Below, in pieces: positions 60,436-64,000 of a stretch of 64,000 nucleotides of DNA. The notes beneath the pieces are model-generated. The model worked only from the letters and a program-made list of their open reading frames with translations. It was not told the origin of the DNA and made no database searches. The first letter of the stretch is position 1, and each line of letters begins with the position of its first letter. A program made the position numbers and the translations under genes. Source of the DNA: Ischnura elegans (taxonomy: Eukaryota; Arthropoda; Insecta; Odonata; Coenagrionidae); contig NC_060259.1 in assembly GCF_921293095.1 (NCBI RefSeq), positions 24,249,812-24,313,811 of the forward strand. Direction: 5' to 3'.

Positions 60436-61917
60436 TGAAAGCACTTTTTTGAGCCACTTCTGAGAAATCAGTTGTATTTTTTTAGTTCAGTATTGCAATG
60501 CTTTGCTCAATATTCTACGTCAGTAAACGATTTCTTTTATAGAGAAATGAGAGGTGTTAATAAATTATTTGAACTTCATAATTTCTTTAAAACTTGATTT
60601 TTATCACAAAGTTGATCCACACGAACGCATATTTGATTAGCAAAATTAATTAAAAATAAGATCTTTGTTAAAAAAGATCTATCATAACTACGCGTTAAAT
60701 GTTTTTCAATTCTATAAATGCATAAAATGAGAACCAGAAAAGTATTATGATTTTTATTGATTGAAAGTTATTTAGGAAACTGTAAAGGTTACGGAAATGT
60801 GAATGGGTGGAAAGGAACTTAATGGAATTCGACTATATTTTTTAGTAAAAAGAAGAAAATGAATTTTTTTCTTGAATTTTTCCCTGGCAATCGAATTATT
60901 ATTAATTTTTTCCTAGCTACAAGTTGATACATATCATGGACTGATATATTTTTCCTCGTGAATTTCTCGTTCAGGCATATTCAACCAAATGTTTTTCGAA
61001 TTTATGTCTCCTAATTATAGCGAATGTTTCTTTTGTTCAATTCCGATCTTCGATGCTAGCTTTCTTTATCAATTCCAGCATAATTCTCCGCTTCTCTGTA
61101 ACACACATGCTGTATCACGCAGTTATTTACCTGTATACTCCTTTTTTTGTCCGACTCGTTTTCCGCAAAGTACTTAATGTCCACAATTAAACTCATTTAC
61201 TTTTATCTTGACACGAAGACTGCTTCAGAAGTCCATTCTTTGATGCATAATTTAATTATGCAACAATCATGGGAGTAAATCCTTCGTAAGAACGAGAAAA
61301 GAAAATGTGTTCTGTATATGAAGTAAATTTTTTGTAAGCATTAGGTGGCTAACTGGAAATGTATTTTTTGCTAAGACAATTGTAAAATTGGACCACACAC
61401 TATAATTCACGGTATTGTGAAAAAACTCTATCGCTCCTCTTCATTGAATAAGGAATATTGGAAATTCGGCCAGAAAATGAAGATGTCTCAATAAATGGTA
61501 ATTCTGCGTAATTACAAGAATAAAATTTCTCCATTGATAGATAAAACTGATGAGCAACTCATTGTCTTACAACCGCATTTCTGACGCGAAATTACCTAGA
61601 ATAATTGATTGTGAGATGTATTCTATTCCAAAACCGATGTTGAGAGCTGAAAGTAAGGATAAGTTTAAAGTAGGGACTAAATAAACAGCGGAAAACGCGA
61701 ACAGTCCAATGTTTCTATGAATTTGAAACAACATTAGTTCTATGATAATGATTAAATATTTTTTAAATGTATGCGTAATGCTCATTTTATTGGAAAATTT
61801 AAGGATAAGTCTAACCTATGTTAACTAAATCATTTGCTCAATGTTTCTGATTTAATACATACGCAGACGCCCAATATTTCCCGATTGCGAACTACTGAGT
61901 TTGGGCGGCTCGTTGTT

Positions 61918-62535
61918 CTGCCTTCGCACAGCTCTGCAGAACTTCCGAGGAATTTTCCCTTGAAATGTGGTAGGGGTATGGCCGTGACACATTGCACATA
62001 CAGCTAATGTTAAGGGCCTTGAGTTGGACGACGCGGAAATGATAGTAAAAAGTCACTCCACAGTCAACTGCCCCAATGGTTATGCAATGTAGTAGTTGAA
62101 TTTCAACAAATAAATAAGCTGGTAAGATTTCAATAGCCATGCAACATCATATGGACCTTGTGATAGGCATTGCGAAGTTTTACGATCAGAAAAATCTTTA
62201 AAGTGTGTGGGTGCATTATCAATTCTCCGGAAAGATTAGGTTCTTAGGCAGTCTCAGTGCCCAACACGTCGGGTTTGCCCACCGATGTCCCGACGAGAGT
62301 ACTCCATTCTAGGTGAGTCGAGGGCGAAGCATACTTCGGAGAATATTGCGAAGAATTCGTAGCTGGATCTTTTGCGCCTAGTCATAATACGACGGGCATG
62401 ATTATATTCGCGGCATATGGGATATATTGCTTTTAGAACTCCCGGTTGCATGAGAGCATAGCGAGGGCAAAATTTTGGAAAACAAGTAGCTCCTGAACTT
62501 GCCGCTCTCACACGACAACGAGCTTTGCGTTTATT
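61918..62535 (-). repeat. Right inverted-repeat arm (unit E, tRNA-like part deleted)
   Basis: Reverse complement of 59760-60435, but a deletion near 62218-62227 removes the whole tRNA-like segment. The loop is about 1.48 kb. Confidence 0.75.
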
Positions 62536-62797
62536 AAAAGCAATTTTCTTGTCCCAGATAATTGTGAGAAACCTAATAACGAGTGCCACAAAAAGAATAC
62601 CACTACAAGCTAAAGGGGTCAACCTCATTTATGGTCAGACCTGCAGGAAGAATTGCATTGGCAAAACAGGCATATCCATGAAAACTAGCCAACAATAACA
62701 CAAAATAGCAATTGGATTAGGGCACTAAACATATCCACTGTAGCCGAACACGCAGCACTGTAACACGCAATCTCCTTCACAATACAAGAATTGTCAC

Positions 62798-63051
62798 CTG
62801 ATGTGCGGGATTGGTAAGAGAAACAATAGAAATATATAGAAGGACAATAACCATTGTCCTATGGAAACAGTCCACGAAATTAGCAGAATGTGACAGCCAA
62901 TAATTATGAAAAACAGAATCCTGACAGTCACTGACCCCTGTTCCCACCTTCCTCCCCTTCCTCCAGATAAGACACCAATAGAGAAGCAAAGAATATACCC
63001 TATCAAACCTGATATATTGATTCCCTTGATAAAGTAATCAGCTTGAGTCAT
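62798..63051 (-). pseudogene. Membrane-protein-like exon (unit E)
   Basis: Homologue of 8796-9047, 254 bp, with a 2-bp net insertion near 62836 (ATATATAG). Confidence 0.3.
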
Positions 63052-63148
63052 GAAATGTTTGACTTGATGCGGTATGGCTCAAGTTACAAACCAACTATGA
63101 CAATTTTCTCTATCATAGAATTAAACAAAATAAACAAATTCTACTCAC

Positions 63149-63317
63149 CTGAGGAAGCATTTGGAGGATAAGATTGCATATCCTCTTTTCATTTTGAGCA
63201 CCTGATATATTGCAAAACCCCGTGAATCCTTAGGAGATAGAACATTATAAACAGGTGTTTGAAGAAAGTGATAAACATAGGATGGCACACTGGGCTCCGA
63301 TCATCCCTTCGTACTGA
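63149..63317 (-). pseudogene. 169-bp exon copy (unit E, copy 1)
   Basis: Nearly identical to 47955-48123, including the early TGA. Confidence 0.35.
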
Positions 63318-64000
63318 CTGCACAGAATGCTCATAAGTCATTACAGATGAGCATATATGATTTACAGCTTTGTTGAGCAGACCTTTCTTCTACTTCCCAT
63401 AGATTCACCTAGAGCAGGTCTCATGGCATCATTTTAACAGACATCTGCCCTAAAAAGGAGATAAACTTATATTGAACACAAATTTTGGTTGGAATTACTC
63501 GAGATGAAAAATACAAATGTGCTAACTAAAGAGGGACACACAAGCCATAACTGGAAGAGCAATAATTAGGAGTAATAACAAACACAGCTAACAAAAAATA
63601 TCTTCAAATCCGTTTAAAGGCATTGGATAGTGCGGAACTCTATAATAAATTACCAGAAAGTAAATTCGACCACGTATATCCTGATAACAACGATACAAAT
63701 TTTCTATAAATCTACTCTCCTCTCTCTCGCACTGGAGTCCTTATTCTTTGTCATTTTGTCAGTGCCTCTTCGCGGCACCTCCCTGGGGCTAGGCTCTGCG
63801 TACGATGTTGATATCGTAAGGACCTCAGGGCATCAGGGCAATGGCCACAGGAAGGTAGCACTCCTATGTGCTACCTCTCATTAATAAGAGGTAAACAAAA
63901 CCACTTTCTCTTTCAATTCGTAATCAACCATGAGCAAATCTTGCTCATCGTTCTTGGAAAAGTAAACCTTCTCCTCAAAACCTATAATCCCTTCATGGCA

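Larger units (their letters stand above)
52174..64000. repeat. Array unit E (partial, runs off the window)
   Basis: Fifth unit, interrupted by a Jockey-type element at 52367-56832. The region equal to about 46300-47340 of unit D is absent: near 62535 the right arm is joined directly to the block that precedes the membrane-like exon. The start of the triplicated module is present from about 63140. Confidence 0.9.

Noticed and set aside
1..64000. CRISPR arrays, bacterial operons or rRNA genes
   Set aside because: No short regular repeat-spacer pattern, no Shine-Dalgarno-led gene strings and no recognisable rRNA; the content is clearly eukaryotic.

Overview
The window is eukaryotic and looks like repeat-rich heterochromatin from an arthropod, most likely an insect. 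It is A+T rich and has no dense gene layout. It carries an insect-type Jockey retrotransposon, a Gypsy fragment, an intron-bearing Tc1/mariner-like element and a THAP-bearing P-like element. No species can be named from the sequence.

Almost everything from about base 247 to the end belongs to one head-to-tail array of large related units: A 247-11766, B 11767-19680, C 19681-32438, D 32439-52173, and E from 52174 past the window end. Without later insertions a unit is about 8 to 12 kb. The first 246 bases match no unit, so the left array edge appears to be in view. The module order is: a 5' module with a 50-base GC-rich block and decayed minus-strand frames; a left inverted-repeat arm; a loop of about 1.4-1.8 kb; a right arm; an A+T-rich stretch; a membrane-protein-like minus-strand exon; a module of about 2 kb with three diverged internal repeats (long units A, D and E; lacking in B and C); and a divergent promoter block at the 3' end. 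Both arms carry a tRNA-like sequence with good A and B boxes.

The unit is not inert satellite. A 30-codon cysteine-rich first exon (minus strand, good start context, clean GT donor) is open in all four units that reach it. About 240 bases away a TATA box and Kozak ATG face the other way and start a short plus-strand frame. Exons of 169-170 bp with matching splice sites recur downstream on the minus strand. I read this as an amplified, mostly decaying gene family of unknown function.

Transposons hit individual units later, and empty sites in sister units give exact boundaries: a Gypsy protease-RT-RNase H fragment in A; a DD81-82E Tc1/mariner-like element in C, with another TIR element inside its left terminus; a GC-rich 1.16-kb insert and a three-level nest (P-like, then a TA-flanked element, then a TCA-flanked element) in D; and a Jockey-clade element with a 10-bp target duplication in E. 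All recognised transposon genes are broken.
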